Source: JAABRU01 sp050180235
GTDB taxonomy: Bacteria; Desulfobacterota; Desulfobacteria; Desulfobacterales; Desulfococcaceae
Direction of reading: 5' to 3'
NCBI GenBank assembly: GCA_050180235.1
Contig: JBFXEJ010000081.1
Location: forward strand, 1-29,974
DNA: 29,974 nt
Below, piece after piece: positions 8,909 through 16,854 of this stretch. The position numbers were made by a program, and so were the translations under genes. Each line of letters begins with the position of its first letter. Position 1 is the first letter of the stretch. The notes under the pieces are model-generated. The model had not been told where the DNA came from. It did no database searches and saw only the letters and a program-made list of their open reading frames with translations.

Positions 8909-9922
8909 TCACATTCCCGGTATTCCTTTGCGGATTCGCTGGGAAAAGGATGAATCAATCTCTCCGGAGCGGGCCTGTGGGTTGATATAACTCTTTTTCT
9001 TCAGTTCCGGAAACGGCAGACTCTGATCAATGAAACCCCGTTCATAGATCAATTCGCCAATATATCCGTTCACAATAATACGCCAGTCCCAATTTCCGTC
9101 CGGATTATAGGGACGGGTATGTCCGCGAATATTGGTTGTGCAGTTGCTGGTCAGGGCATTGTACCATTCCGGCCTGTCTTTGAGGCTGTTGACAGTTTTC
9201 AGGTAATCCAGAAAAACCTTCCGGATCAAATCTGTAGGGGCTTTGAGCCGGTACAGATAGACATCCTCATTCCGATGATTTGTCCGCAGTCCCACAAGAT
9301 CGCGTTCATCCGCAACCACATAGGTCAGTTCATACTGCCTGAAGAATCCTCTGAGGGCTGAGTAGTCCTGCCCTTTGCGTTTGCGGGTCTCAATGGAAAA
9401 ACACACATAATCTCCGCCATCAAATCCAAAGCTGAACATGGTGTGGGCAATGGAAGGGGAACCCCAGTACACCAGATACAGATCTACGGAGCGCAGTTGT
9501 TTCAGATCAAAGGTTTTATCATAATGCCGGACAGTATAGTCTGTTTCACTGCGGTATTCACAGTTGCGGATATTGTGAACTGTCACCTGATCCCCTTTGA
9601 TTTCCGCCCAGGGCAGCACAGCCACATCCGGCTGCCAGTCCCTCTCATTGGAAGGCGGTATGGAAAGCCACCAGATCACTGTAATGACAAATATGCCGAG
9701 AAAAAGACACATTGATCTGCCTGCGGGGCGAACCATCAGCAATATGCCAAGAGAAAGCAGTGCGATCCCGGCTGCTCCCGGCATTCTGAGGCTTTCCGGC
9801 AGTTGGGAATAGTAAACCGCGAAGGCCATCCAGACTGTCAGAACCAGAAATATAAGACTCATCATACCCCACCGGACGATAATACCGAAAAGACTTTGGG
9901 AAGGTTTCCTGCCGTCATTCAT
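8909..9922 (-). CDS. DUF4105 (Lnb-type periplasmic) membrane protein
   Basis: A 337-aa protein. Three hydrophobic helices lie at about residues 11-33, 47-65 and 68-88. The DUF4105 domain follows, with DVAVLPWAEIKGDQVTVHNI, RSETDYTVRHYDKTFDL, VYWGSPSIAHTMFSFGF, YELTYVVADERDLVGLRTN and NCTTNI. DUF4105 is named for the N-terminal periplasmic domain of Lnb-type proteins and is thought to be a papain-like or permuted NlpC/P60 fold, with His in the AHT motif and Cys in NCTTN as the candidate pair. GGTGGAG about 6 bases before the ATG supports the start. It is the first gene of a pair with the lipoprotein hydrolase. Confidence 0.85.
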   Translation of the reverse strand: MNDGRKPSQSLFGIIVRWGMMSLIFLVLTVWMAFAVYYSQLPESLRMPGAAGIALLSLGILLMVRPAGRSMCLFLGIFVITVIWWLSIPPSNERDWQPDVAVLPWAEIKGDQVTVHNIRNCEYRSETDYTVRHYDKTFDLKQLRSVDLYLVYWGSPSIAHTMFSFGFDGGDYVCFSIETRKRKGQDYSALRGFFRQYELTYVVADERDLVGLRTNHRNEDVYLYRLKAPTDLIRKVFLDYLKTVNSLKDRPEWYNALTSNCTTNIRGHTRPYNPDGNWDWRIIVNGYIGELIYERGFIDQSLPFPELKKKSYINPQARSGEIDSSFSQRIRKGIPGM

Positions 9923-9947
9923 TTCTTATCTCCACCATCACTTATGT

Positions 9948-9988
9948 AAAACGGGCGACCCATGCCCTGGCATGACAGCCGCCCGTTT
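9948..9988. repeat. Stem-loop, GC-rich
   Basis: Arms aaacgggcg and cgcccgttt (9 bp) enclose a second small stem catgcc/ggcatg at 9961-9974. It lies between the DUF4105 start and the SYLF gene stop and ends in ttt on the plus side and TTT on the minus side, so it is terminator-like for the SYLF transcript. Confidence 0.5.
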
Positions 9989-10023
9989 CCGTTCAGATGA
10001 ACCACAGAAATCGCCCCAATGCC

Positions 10024-10101
10024 ATTAAGTTAAGGAATTGAGGGATTGCCAAACTTTTTCAGTTTGGCAATCCGGACAAACTGTTTCCTGCTTAACTTAA
10101 T
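10024..10101. repeat. Nested inverted repeat between envelope genes
   Basis: The outer arms attaagttaag (10024-10034) and cttaacttaat (10091-10101) are perfect. The inner arms ggattgccaaact (10043-10055) and agtttggcaatcc (10061-10073) form a 13-bp stem with loop ttttc. There is no U-tract. The inner core ccaaact/agtttgg resembles the hairpin in the 76-bp tandem repeat near 4200, so this is probably the same repeat family. Confidence 0.65.
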
Positions 10102-10131
10102 TGCATTACAGGCATCGCCTGCAGTTCAGTA

Positions 10132-10716
10132 TCATTTGGGGTCGATTCTGGAAATTTTCGATCCCTGAATACCCAGCCCTGCCATCAGGCCCTTCTGATC
10201 AAAGAAGAAAGCGTAAACTCCTGATCTGGCTGTGGTGGTGGACAGGTTTTTGGCAACACCCGCGTCCACAACTGTAACATTAGGACCAACACCGATTTCC
10301 CAGCCGCCGCTTTTGTTCAGATATGCAAGAGACGCATCATCAATAAAAAACAGGGCATATCCGAATTTCTGAGCACCTGCCTGCAATCCGTAGGAAGCGG
10401 AAACTGTATTGTAGTAACCGGCTGTTTTCCCGTATTTCCGAAGTGCACCTTCCCCATACTGCCCCCCGACAACAAAACCGCCCTTGATGATGTCAGGAAA
10501 AACCAGAATCCCCTTTGCAACCTTGGCGAGTTCCAGAGCAGCCGGGGTACTGGTATAAAGTTTCTGCAATGCGTCATCCACCTTGCTGTCTATCTGGGCA
10601 GCGGCAGAATTATCACCTGCGGAGGGTTTGGTATTATCCGCAGTGCTGCAGGCAGTTGCGAAACATACCGTCATAATCATCATTGCAATAAGGGGCAAAC
10701 GAAACATTTTACGCAT
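10132..10716 (-). CDS. SYLF/YSC84-domain lipoprotein
   Basis: A 194-aa protein with a short signal peptide and lipobox FATACS, so Cys23 is the likely lipid site. The rest is a SYLF (YSC84) domain: AKGILVFPDIIKGGFVVGGQ, GEGALRKYGKTAGYYNTVSA, SYGLQAGAQKFGYALFFI, GWEIGVGPNVTVVDAG, ending GVYAFFFDQKGLMAGLGIQG. The SYLF domain binds phosphoinositides in eukaryotes; in bacteria these are exported envelope proteins of unknown role. AAGGAA before the ATG supports the start. It is monocistronic, with hairpins on its 3' side. Confidence 0.9.
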   Translation of the reverse strand: MRKMFRLPLIAMMIMTVCFATACSTADNTKPSAGDNSAAAQIDSKVDDALQKLYTSTPAALELAKVAKGILVFPDIIKGGFVVGGQYGEGALRKYGKTAGYYNTVSASYGLQAGAQKFGYALFFIDDASLAYLNKSGGWEIGVGPNVTVVDAGVAKNLSTTTARSGVYAFFFDQKGLMAGLGIQGSKISRIDPK

Positions 10717-11128
10717 AAAAATTTCCTTTTTTTTAAAGTTTGAGTGATCTTAATTCTTCCCATTTCCCTTCTTCCGATTCCGGCATATTACAAACAAATC
10801 ACGGTGAGCGTCATCACCTCCTTTCTTTTGACAGATATATTTTATACATGAAGAGCCATTTGCAAAAAACAATGTCATTCCCGCGAAAGCCGGAATCCGG
10901 TGTTTTCTGTCAGTTTTGGACACCGGCTTTCGCGGTGTGATAACAATTCTCCATTGATTTAATCCAAGCAGATTTGACATTTTTTGAAAAGTTGTCAAAT
11001 CTTACATCGCAGGTGCAGATTGTATCATGTATCAAACCAATGGCGAATCGGTATGACAGTTGATGTTTTGAAACCGGCTCTGAAGACCGAATCATGGTAA
11101 GACCATTAAAATCAAAAATATCCGATGA
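10717..11128. other. Intergenic with palindromes, no convincing gene
   Basis: The stretch holds a 13-bp perfect inverted repeat ccgcgaaagccgg (10881-10893) and ccggctttcgcgg (10923-10935), of the widespread cattcccgcgaaagc type. A smaller one lies at 10971-10979 and 10993-11001 (gatttgaca). On the minus strand an extended Shine-Dalgarno-like AAAGGAGGTGATGA lies at 10811-10825, followed only by a very short frame. Longer frames here translate the palindrome and are not credible. Confidence 0.5.
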
Positions 11129-13651
11129 TTATCGCCCTCTTCTCATCTCCGATCCTCTGCCCCCTCTGCTGCCTCCGCCGAAACCTGATCCGGATGAGCG
11201 TTCAATTCTGGTGCGCTGACTTAGCTGGTTACCGCGCTGACGGGACTGTGCCTGTGAATTCAGACTCTGTGCGGATTCACGGGAGCGGTTTGAGAAAGCA
11301 TCTGAAGACTGCCGTGGCTGTGCTGCTGCGCCTGTCTGCCGCTGTGAAGCCGAAGGCTGAACACGGTCGGCAGAGGAAGTGCCTGCAGACTGCCGTGGCT
11401 GTGCTGCTGCGCCTGTCTGCCGCTGTGAAGCCGAAGGCTGAACACGGTCGGCAGAGGAAGTGCCCGCAGATTGCCGGTTCTGCACTGCCGGCTGCTGTGT
11501 TGTCCCGGTTTGCTTCCGTTCAGTCGAAGACGGATTTCTGGCGGCTGTATTTGCCGTTGTTTTGGTGCTCTTCGGCTGGGGTTTGTCAACCGATTCCCAC
11601 CCGTCTCCCGTATTGGTGCTCCAGTTGCCGTTACTGTCCTTTTTATACACGTTGCCGTCTTTGCCTGCATATACATTTCCCTGCCTGTCTTTGGCAACCG
11701 CTCCCTGTCCGTATTGGGTCTCCCAGGCAGCAGCACCCGTGCCCCTGTTTGTTTTAACAGCAGCAGCGGAACCGTAATCTCCGGTGCGGTATCCTCCGCG
11801 CACAGCATTTCCGGTGCTGGGATTGTAAGCAGCTCCTCTTCCTGCCGAGCCATAGGCCGTGTCAACCCGTGCAGCGCTTGCGCGTGCTCCTGTATAAGGA
11901 TTGTATGCCTGCCGCACAGATGCACTGCCTGAGGGTCCGTAAGCGTATGCGCCCCGTGCGTATGTTCCGGTATAAGGATTGTAAGCAGCAGCGGCTCCTG
12001 CACCCCCGTAAGGTCCGTATGAGACATGGGCGGAACTGTAGTAACCTCCGTAGGCATAACTGTAACGTGCACCGCAGCCGTAAGAATAGTGGACCGGATA
12101 TGGCGGATAATAATAATAGTCATCGTGGTCGTCTGCAATCATTGCACCAATGATCATTCCCGCTCCGAACATGAGCACTCCGGTGGCTGCCACGTATTCT
12201 CCGCTGTAGCCGGAGGTCTGTGTGTAGACAACCGTTGTCGGACTGCTTTCCTGAACAACAACATAGGTCACGTTGTGGGTTGGATGGGAGGGCGGAATGG
12301 CGTAAATGGCCTTTGGAACATTCGTGCAGAATGACCACGGGCCGCCGGCCGATTTTGACATGAACCAGACTCCCTGATCACAGCAGTAATAACTGCCATC
12401 CACAAGAAAAACCGTACTGGGAGTGTTCACCGCGTATTGAACAGTAGTGCCCTGTATGGTCTGAAACTTCGGATCTCCGCTGTAAGTCACCTGCACAGGT
12501 TTGGTCTTTGTTATATCCACCACTGTTGATGTGGGAATGGAAGCCAGCAGCACCGCATCTTTTGCCTCAGTGGTGCCCGGAACAGATGCCTTGACAAAAG
12601 CAGAGGGATTATCATCCGGAATCCGGGAAAAATCTGCTGGAATATCTGTACTGGCAGCCGACCATGTGCCATCCAGACTGTCTGCCCGGAACCACCGGCC
12701 TGCGGTCAGAAAGTAATATTTTTTGTCACCGGAGTTGAGAAACAGGACGGAATCTGTATTGGCTACGCGCATCAGTTTGGTTCCGGGAATGGGGCTAAAG
12801 CTCGGCTCGCCCTTTGTGAGAATCATTTCAGCAGGTTCTGTACTCAAAAACACCGCAGGCGGATTTTTGACCTTTTTTCCTGGAACCTGCTTTCGCACAT
12901 CTTCCCAGTTGGCATCCGAAGGCAGAGATGACAGACCGGCAGGCAATGTACCCGCAGGAGTCCATGGTCCGCTAATCGCGTCCGCGGCTGTCAGCCAGTT
13001 ATCCTGATTCAGAAGGTAGTAACGCTGTCCGGGCGTGTCGTAGAATACATCCCAGTTTGTGTTTACAGCAAACATCAGATCAGTCCTGTCTTTTACCACA
13101 GGTTTTAACTGTGGTTCCCCCAGGAATATCACAAGAATGGCAGGTTTGCTGCTGTAAAAAATTTTGGGCGGTTCCAGATTCAGTTCCACAGGGGCCTGCT
13201 GCGAATGCTGCTCCGGATCAAGATATGCCAGAACCCGATCCAGGGAAACCGTCATTTCCTGAACCGGCGGATTCAGTTCATCCACAATCGCCCGAAGAGA
13301 AGCCTCTTCTTTTTCCGAAGTGTTCGGAAAACGTATCTCCCTTTGTTTCGGGAACATTATCACTGTGCGGGCTTCCTGATCCGCCACAGTTTCCGCCTCT
13401 ATTTCGGCAACACCGAATTTCTCGTTTTTGGACGATCCGGTTTTCACCGAGATGGCACAGCGAAAGTGAAGCAGCTTGTAATCTTTCCAGAAATCCACCT
13501 GTGGCTGGTAGATGGTCAGTTGTTTGCCGTTTTTCTGAATCACACGGGGCCAGCCCGGATCATCGGCAGGGGCCGGTTCTGAAGCGGCAAAGCACAATGC
13601 AGATGACATAAGCATCAGCATCAGAAAAATGGAAATTTTACGGATTTTCAT
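11129..13651 (-). CDS. Secreted modular protein with YNPYTG repeats and Q/S/R-rich tail
   Basis: An 840-aa protein of unknown function. The signal peptide is residues 1-22 (cut after LCFA). Three similar modules of about 90 residues follow, roughly 150-465, each with xxVNTxxxVF, YYxLxxxxW and a GPW- or GTW-like turn (YYLLNQDNWL, YYFLTAGRWF, YYCCDQGVWF). Next come IPPSHPTHNVTYV, a hydrophobic Gly-rich segment VAATGVLMFGAGMIIGAMI, a Tyr/Pro stretch, repeats of AYNPYTGTYARGAYAYGP type, and a low-complexity tail. The layout matches proteins often labelled carbohydrate-binding family V/XII, but binding is not shown. AAAGGAG before the ATG fits the start. Confidence 0.8.
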   Translation of the reverse strand: MKIRKISIFLMLMLMSSALCFAASEPAPADDPGWPRVIQKNGKQLTIYQPQVDFWKDYKLLHFRCAISVKTGSSKNEKFGVAEIEAETVADQEARTVIMFPKQREIRFPNTSEKEEASLRAIVDELNPPVQEMTVSLDRVLAYLDPEQHSQQAPVELNLEPPKIFYSSKPAILVIFLGEPQLKPVVKDRTDLMFAVNTNWDVFYDTPGQRYYLLNQDNWLTAADAISGPWTPAGTLPAGLSSLPSDANWEDVRKQVPGKKVKNPPAVFLSTEPAEMILTKGEPSFSPIPGTKLMRVANTDSVLFLNSGDKKYYFLTAGRWFRADSLDGTWSAASTDIPADFSRIPDDNPSAFVKASVPGTTEAKDAVLLASIPTSTVVDITKTKPVQVTYSGDPKFQTIQGTTVQYAVNTPSTVFLVDGSYYCCDQGVWFMSKSAGGPWSFCTNVPKAIYAIPPSHPTHNVTYVVVQESSPTTVVYTQTSGYSGEYVAATGVLMFGAGMIIGAMIADDHDDYYYYPPYPVHYSYGCGARYSYAYGGYYSSAHVSYGPYGGAGAAAAYNPYTGTYARGAYAYGPSGSASVRQAYNPYTGARASAARVDTAYGSAGRGAAYNPSTGNAVRGGYRTGDYGSAAAVKTNRGTGAAAWETQYGQGAVAKDRQGNVYAGKDGNVYKKDSNGNWSTNTGDGWESVDKPQPKSTKTTANTAARNPSSTERKQTGTTQQPAVQNRQSAGTSSADRVQPSASQRQTGAAAQPRQSAGTSSADRVQPSASQRQTGAAAQPRQSSDAFSNRSRESAQSLNSQAQSRQRGNQLSQRTRIERSSGSGFGGGSRGGRGSEMRRGR
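11308..11469. repeat. 81-bp tandem duplication inside the coding region
   Basis: Two almost identical 81-bp units (11308-11388, 11389-11469) encode a 27-residue repeat containing SAGTSSADRVQPSASQRQTG in the tail of the secreted modular protein. The near identity at DNA level shows a recent in-frame duplication; a site of slippage length variation is likely. Confidence 0.9.
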
Positions 13652-13978
13652 AATTTGTCTCCTTTCAATCTCATAAAAATAACATTAAGGTTTTGTCAGA
13701 CTCCATGCTATTCTGTCAGCCATGAATCTGTGCGCTGCAAAAACCGGATTTTTCCGAAAAATCCGGTTTTCTGAATACACGAAAATTTTCGTTTGCCTAA
13801 CTTATTTATAATCCGAATCATAACACGTCCGGCATAAATAAACAAGCCCTTTGATTTGCCCGGTCAATGAGCGTAATTTTTGTTTTTACCGAGCATGAAT
13901 CCATTAAATCCAATTTGTTCCGGATAACGGTTTTGGCCGTTATGACAGGGATGCGTCATTAAATTCCTAAAGACGGAG
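13652..13978. terminator. Intergenic with a strong palindromic terminator-like hairpin
   Basis: Within the gap, 13740-13770 is a perfect palindrome: aaaaccggattttt, loop ccg, aaaaatccggtttt. It ends in T4 on both strands and could terminate in either direction. A second small stem ataacgg/ccgttat lies at 13924-13943. No gene was seen in the remaining bases. Confidence 0.55.
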
Positions 13979-14977
13979 TTACAGCCCGCCACCCCAGCGG
14001 TACTGCCAGACAATCCCGGCCATTTCGTAATCATTGCCGATGCTGGTATGGATCGCTGTGTTGGCGAAAAGTTTGATGGAGTTGTTCCGGTTCAGTGGCA
14101 TAGCAAATGTGGCTCCCACCCGTGAATTTTCCTGCAAATCATCATTCTCCACCCCATTCACAGTCGTACGCCCGCCGTAATCATAAGTACCGCTCAATGC
14201 TGCCCACATGCCCCGGCCTATGTTATAGGTGACATGTAACTGGGTTGTGAAGACCGGTTCCTGTTCCAGCTCCGTGCCGCCGAAGAACTCATCATTGTCA
14301 GTGAAAAAGAAAACACCTGCGGAAAGCTCTGTCACAAAATCACCCCATGCTTTGGAAATTCCGATGTCCGGCTTGAAAAACCAGCGGTTATTGCCCAGGT
14401 TCACCAGTTTGTCCTCATCATACTGTCCGAGGGGTGCTGAGACCTGAAGGCTTGCGCCAATGATTAAATCCTGCCGGTAGTTGGCAAATTCCGGCAGTGA
14501 CACCGCAGGGGAACCAAAAAAATTGACGGAAAAACGCAAACGCGGGTCGTTTAATCCGGAAACATCGCGTTCCCGCTGCTGGCCCGCAACCATCGCGGTT
14601 CCTGAAAGATCAGCATACGGCACTATCACATCAATTTTTCCTGATTTGCCACATATGTCCAATGCCCGTGCATAAGCCAGAACTCCGTAATGAATTTTGA
14701 GTTCCGCGTCCTCAAGGGGCGATGAAGCAGTGGTTGACAAACCTCCGTCCGAATATGAATATCCTGCGATCAGAAAATTGACCCCCACAGGTGTATTGAC
14801 ATAGGATCTGGGCTCAATCTCGCCTGCATATGTCTGTGCTGTCAGGAAAAAGAGCGCTATCACGGCCAGCACCGCACCTGAGCGATCAAACACATCCCGG
14901 CAAATCCGCAGGATGGAGAGCGTTCCGGTGGCAGGGAAAAAACACCAATTACATCTGTTCCAATTTAAATTTAACAT
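13979..14977 (-). CDS. Outer-membrane channel, Phenol_MetA_deg-type transporter
   Basis: A 332-aa protein. A long N-terminus leads to a hydrophobic signal segment (AVLAVIALFFLTAQTYAGE). The rest is alternating beta-strand sequence of the Phenol_MetA_deg (SphA/porin-like) family: SAPLGQYDEDKLVNLGNNRW, FKPDIGISKAWG, and FFFTDNDEFFGG. The C-terminus has the barrel-like alternation expected of an outer-membrane strand. The start at ATG 14977 has CGGAG eight to ten bases upstream; a longer frame from TTG 15007 runs into the attC-like site and is rejected. It shares the NLG.NRW and DND.. motifs with the channel at 26633-27634. The attC-like GTTAGGC core ends 18 bases before this ATG. Confidence 0.8.
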   Translation of the reverse strand: MLNLNWNRCNWCFFPATGTLSILRICRDVFDRSGAVLAVIALFFLTAQTYAGEIEPRSYVNTPVGVNFLIAGYSYSDGGLSTTASSPLEDAELKIHYGVLAYARALDICGKSGKIDVIVPYADLSGTAMVAGQQRERDVSGLNDPRLRFSVNFFGSPAVSLPEFANYRQDLIIGASLQVSAPLGQYDEDKLVNLGNNRWFFKPDIGISKAWGDFVTELSAGVFFFTDNDEFFGGTELEQEPVFTTQLHVTYNIGRGMWAALSGTYDYGGRTTVNGVENDDLQENSRVGATFAMPLNRNNSIKLFANTAIHTSIGNDYEMAGIVWQYRWGGGL

Positions 14978-14995
14978 TTCAAATCTCCGTTTGAT

Positions 14996-15051
14996 GCCTA
15001 ACGACAAACTAAGCGGCGGCTCTGTCCTACCGCTTCAGTGCAGGGTTGGAA
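14996..15051 (-). other. attC-like integron recombination site (site B)
   Basis: Read on the minus strand it runs TTCCAAC (R''), CCTGC spacer, ACTGAAGCGG (L''), a 13-nt variable loop, CCGCTTAGT (L'), TTGTC spacer, GTTAGGC (R'). The L boxes pair over 9 bp with a single extrahelical G. Both spacers are exactly 5 nt, the right core is the canonical GTTAGGC, and the total is 56 bp. This is the architecture of integron cassette attC sites. The outer cores pair only partly (GTT.G). No integrase gene is in the window, so it would be a cluster lacking an integrase. The architecture is seen directly; function is inferred. Confidence 0.65.
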
Positions 15052-15220
15052 CTCTTTCGGAATTTTTCGGATGTTTTGCAGTCATAAGAAAAAAATATAA
15101 ATTATTACAGATAGTTAATATTATTTTTTGCCCGAAAATATGATATGTTTAAAGTCAGTTTTTTAATCTGGTATTCACCTCTGTTCACTCTTCCAACTTT
15201 AAGTTCAACGGCTCTGTCCG
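15052..15220. other. Short AT-rich segment between two attC-like sites, no gene
   Basis: This 169-bp segment is bounded by attC-like sites in the same orientation and contains no credible frame. It is A/T-rich around 15086-15160. It could be an ORF-less cassette, possibly carrying a promoter reading on the minus strand toward the channel gene, but no clear -35/-10 pair is visible. Confidence 0.4.
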
Positions 15221-15337
15221 GTGCAACGGTTTGCGTTACCTGCGTGTGGGCTGGCGTGGACAATGCTTGGGAGCAGGAAAAACTCGAAGCCAGAAAAACC
15301 GCAGAATCCCACACGTCAGGTGCACGCTTTGTTGGTA
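15221..15337 (-). other. attC-like integron recombination site (site A, long form)
   Basis: It starts 10 bases after the stop of the HEPN gene, as expected for a cassette. On the minus strand it has TACCAAC, then AAA, then a long stem: GCGTGCACCTGACGTGTGGG pairs with CCCACACGCAGGTAACGC with two bulges. AAACC and GTTGCAC follow. An inner ctggc/gccag stem (15251-15255, 15289-15293) extends the fold. The 117-bp length resembles VCR-like long attC sites. The cores deviate from RYYYAAC/GTTRRRY, so confidence is lower than for site B. The orientation matches site B. Confidence 0.5.
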
Positions 15338-15347
15338 CGCTTTTGAC

Positions 15348-16565
15348 TTAACCAAGTTTTATTGGTTTTTCACCGACATCAACTTTCAATTTCACAATTC
15401 CTGTAATTCCTTTTTCTGTGAGTTCAAATGGAATTTCAGTATAACCTTTTGAGTTCAGATAGGACAACGTCTCGTCAATATTACCTGAAACTTCCATTGT
15501 TTCGCCATCTATTTTGGAAATCGCTATTCTTATTTTGCTTGATGCAGTATGCTCAAAAGTGTTTTGGTAAACATAAATAAAACTGCCGATTTTTCTCAAA
15601 ACAAGAAACAAAAGATTTTCATCGTCAAACTCTCTAGTGGCTTGACAATTAATTTCTATATCTTGATTTGAATGGCGCACATTTTTTAGAGTTATTCCAT
15701 TTGCTCCAAGTGATGTTGTCAATACAACGGCAACGGCTTCTGGTGTATCGTTAGGCTTGTAACCTGCCGATATTAATCCTTCTATATCATTCAAGTTTGA
15801 AATGGTGTTTGATAGGCGTAATGGAATCCTAACTCTGCCGATAATTTCCAGCGCATTTTCTAAATCTTGCATAGTCACAACAATTTTTTCTGTGCTTGGA
15901 AAAAGTGTAATAACATTCCTGACCACAGAAAAATCTTTGTGTGCGCCAATGTTTCTAAACTGGTTTAGTGTAATATTTGGTAATGGGTCTTGACCGATAA
16001 ATTTTCCAAGTGGGTTTGGCAAAGATGATGCTGATGAAACAATATTGCCCAAAATCTCGGATTGCCAGCGCAAGGGATTTTTTGTGCTTTTATTTGCAAT
16101 ATCTCGCAAAGCCAACTTTGACCACATTTCCCGTTTGAGAACGCCTTCAATTATTTCTGCGGAAAACGCTAAAATCTCGGAAACCCTGTCACGCGAGAGA
16201 CTATTTTCATTTCTCCAGGGCATATCTGGATACCGTTTCAGCAAAGACCAAAAGGTTGTTGTTGCCATATCTGAATCAAATGCCGCCCGACTCAAAACCT
16301 TCATTGTCTCGTTTTTATCTACGGATAAGGCACGCCATGTAATTTGTGTTGCGCTTGAAACAAGCGATTTTGCCTGCTGGTCGCCAACTAACTTGCAAAG
16401 TCGAGCATAAACAATAAATTCAGATTCTAAATGCTTTGCTGCTTCTGAAAACTTTTCTCTTGTCGGGAAAAAATCACGAAAATCATCTTTCGCACGCTCT
16501 AAAGATAGAGCCGCAAAAGGGTTCTGGTAAAGATTCGCTAAATCCTGTGCGCTGTACTCGTGCAT
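15348..16565 (-). CDS. HEPN-motif protein, putative RNase/abortive-infection type
   Basis: A 405-aa protein not assigned to a named family. Residues 1-215 are mostly helical and end in NQFRNIGAHKDF, which fits the HEPN R-X4-H catalytic motif (Arg204, His209). Such proteins are often RNases in toxin-antitoxin, Abi or CRISPR-linked defence. The C-terminal half (about 215-405) is alpha/beta with several strands and no recognised motif. There is no signal peptide. Base composition is clearly AT-richer than the neighbours. Only a weak AAGG lies about 13 bases before the ATG. It lies immediately upstream of attC-like site A and 290 bp after the nuclease-methyltransferase gene on the same strand. 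RNase activity is inferred. Confidence 0.6.
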   Translation of the reverse strand: MHEYSAQDLANLYQNPFAALSLERAKDDFRDFFPTREKFSEAAKHLESEFIVYARLCKLVGDQQAKSLVSSATQITWRALSVDKNETMKVLSRAAFDSDMATTTFWSLLKRYPDMPWRNENSLSRDRVSEILAFSAEIIEGVLKREMWSKLALRDIANKSTKNPLRWQSEILGNIVSSASSLPNPLGKFIGQDPLPNITLNQFRNIGAHKDFSVVRNVITLFPSTEKIVVTMQDLENALEIIGRVRIPLRLSNTISNLNDIEGLISAGYKPNDTPEAVAVVLTTSLGANGITLKNVRHSNQDIEINCQATREFDDENLLFLVLRKIGSFIYVYQNTFEHTASSKIRIAISKIDGETMEVSGNIDETLSYLNSKGYTEIPFELTEKGITGIVKLKVDVGEKPIKLG

Positions 16566-16597
16566 TAATGTTTTTTACCTTAGTTCTGCAAGGGGTG

Positions 16598-16661
16598 TGC
16601 CAACCATTTGTTATACAGTTTTTTTCATGCTAACATGCGATTCTGCATATTAGCATGAAAA
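16598..16661. repeat. Core-like sequences and hairpin upstream of the HEPN gene
   Basis: On the minus strand GTATAAC, AAATG and GTTGGCA (16616-16598) follow each other like paired attC cores with a 5-nt spacer but without a stem. They could be the scar of an upstream recombination site. Next to it 16622-16661 is a hairpin with arms ttttcatgctaa and ttagcatgaaaa plus atgc/gcat, one mismatch. It may end the transcript coming from the methyltransferase gene. The bases to 16854 hold no gene, only a weak AT stem at 16734-16748. Confidence 0.35.
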
Positions 16662-16854
16662 GCAATTTTCATGCCAATTTTGGAATTCTTTTCATCCGGA
16701 ACCGTTTTTACCGATATATAATGATCCAATTCTGTTTTTTCAAAAAACGGAACAATTTCTTATAAGCGGGTTCCCGAATGCCTTTGACTGACACCTGAAG
16801 CGATTTCTGTGCCGGAAAAAAATAAAGTTGGATCAGTATATCTTACTTTTCAGG

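Noticed and set aside
10750..10998. 82-residue minus-strand frame in the gap between the SYLF gene and the secreted modular protein
   Set aside because: It includes RIPAFAGMT, the well-known translation of a cattcccgcgaaagc palindrome, not a protein.
11125..11757. 210-residue plus-strand frame opposite the secreted modular protein
   Set aside because: It is antisense to the repeat-rich, biased coding sequence of the 840-aa gene, has no SD or family motif, and contains the translated 81-bp duplication.
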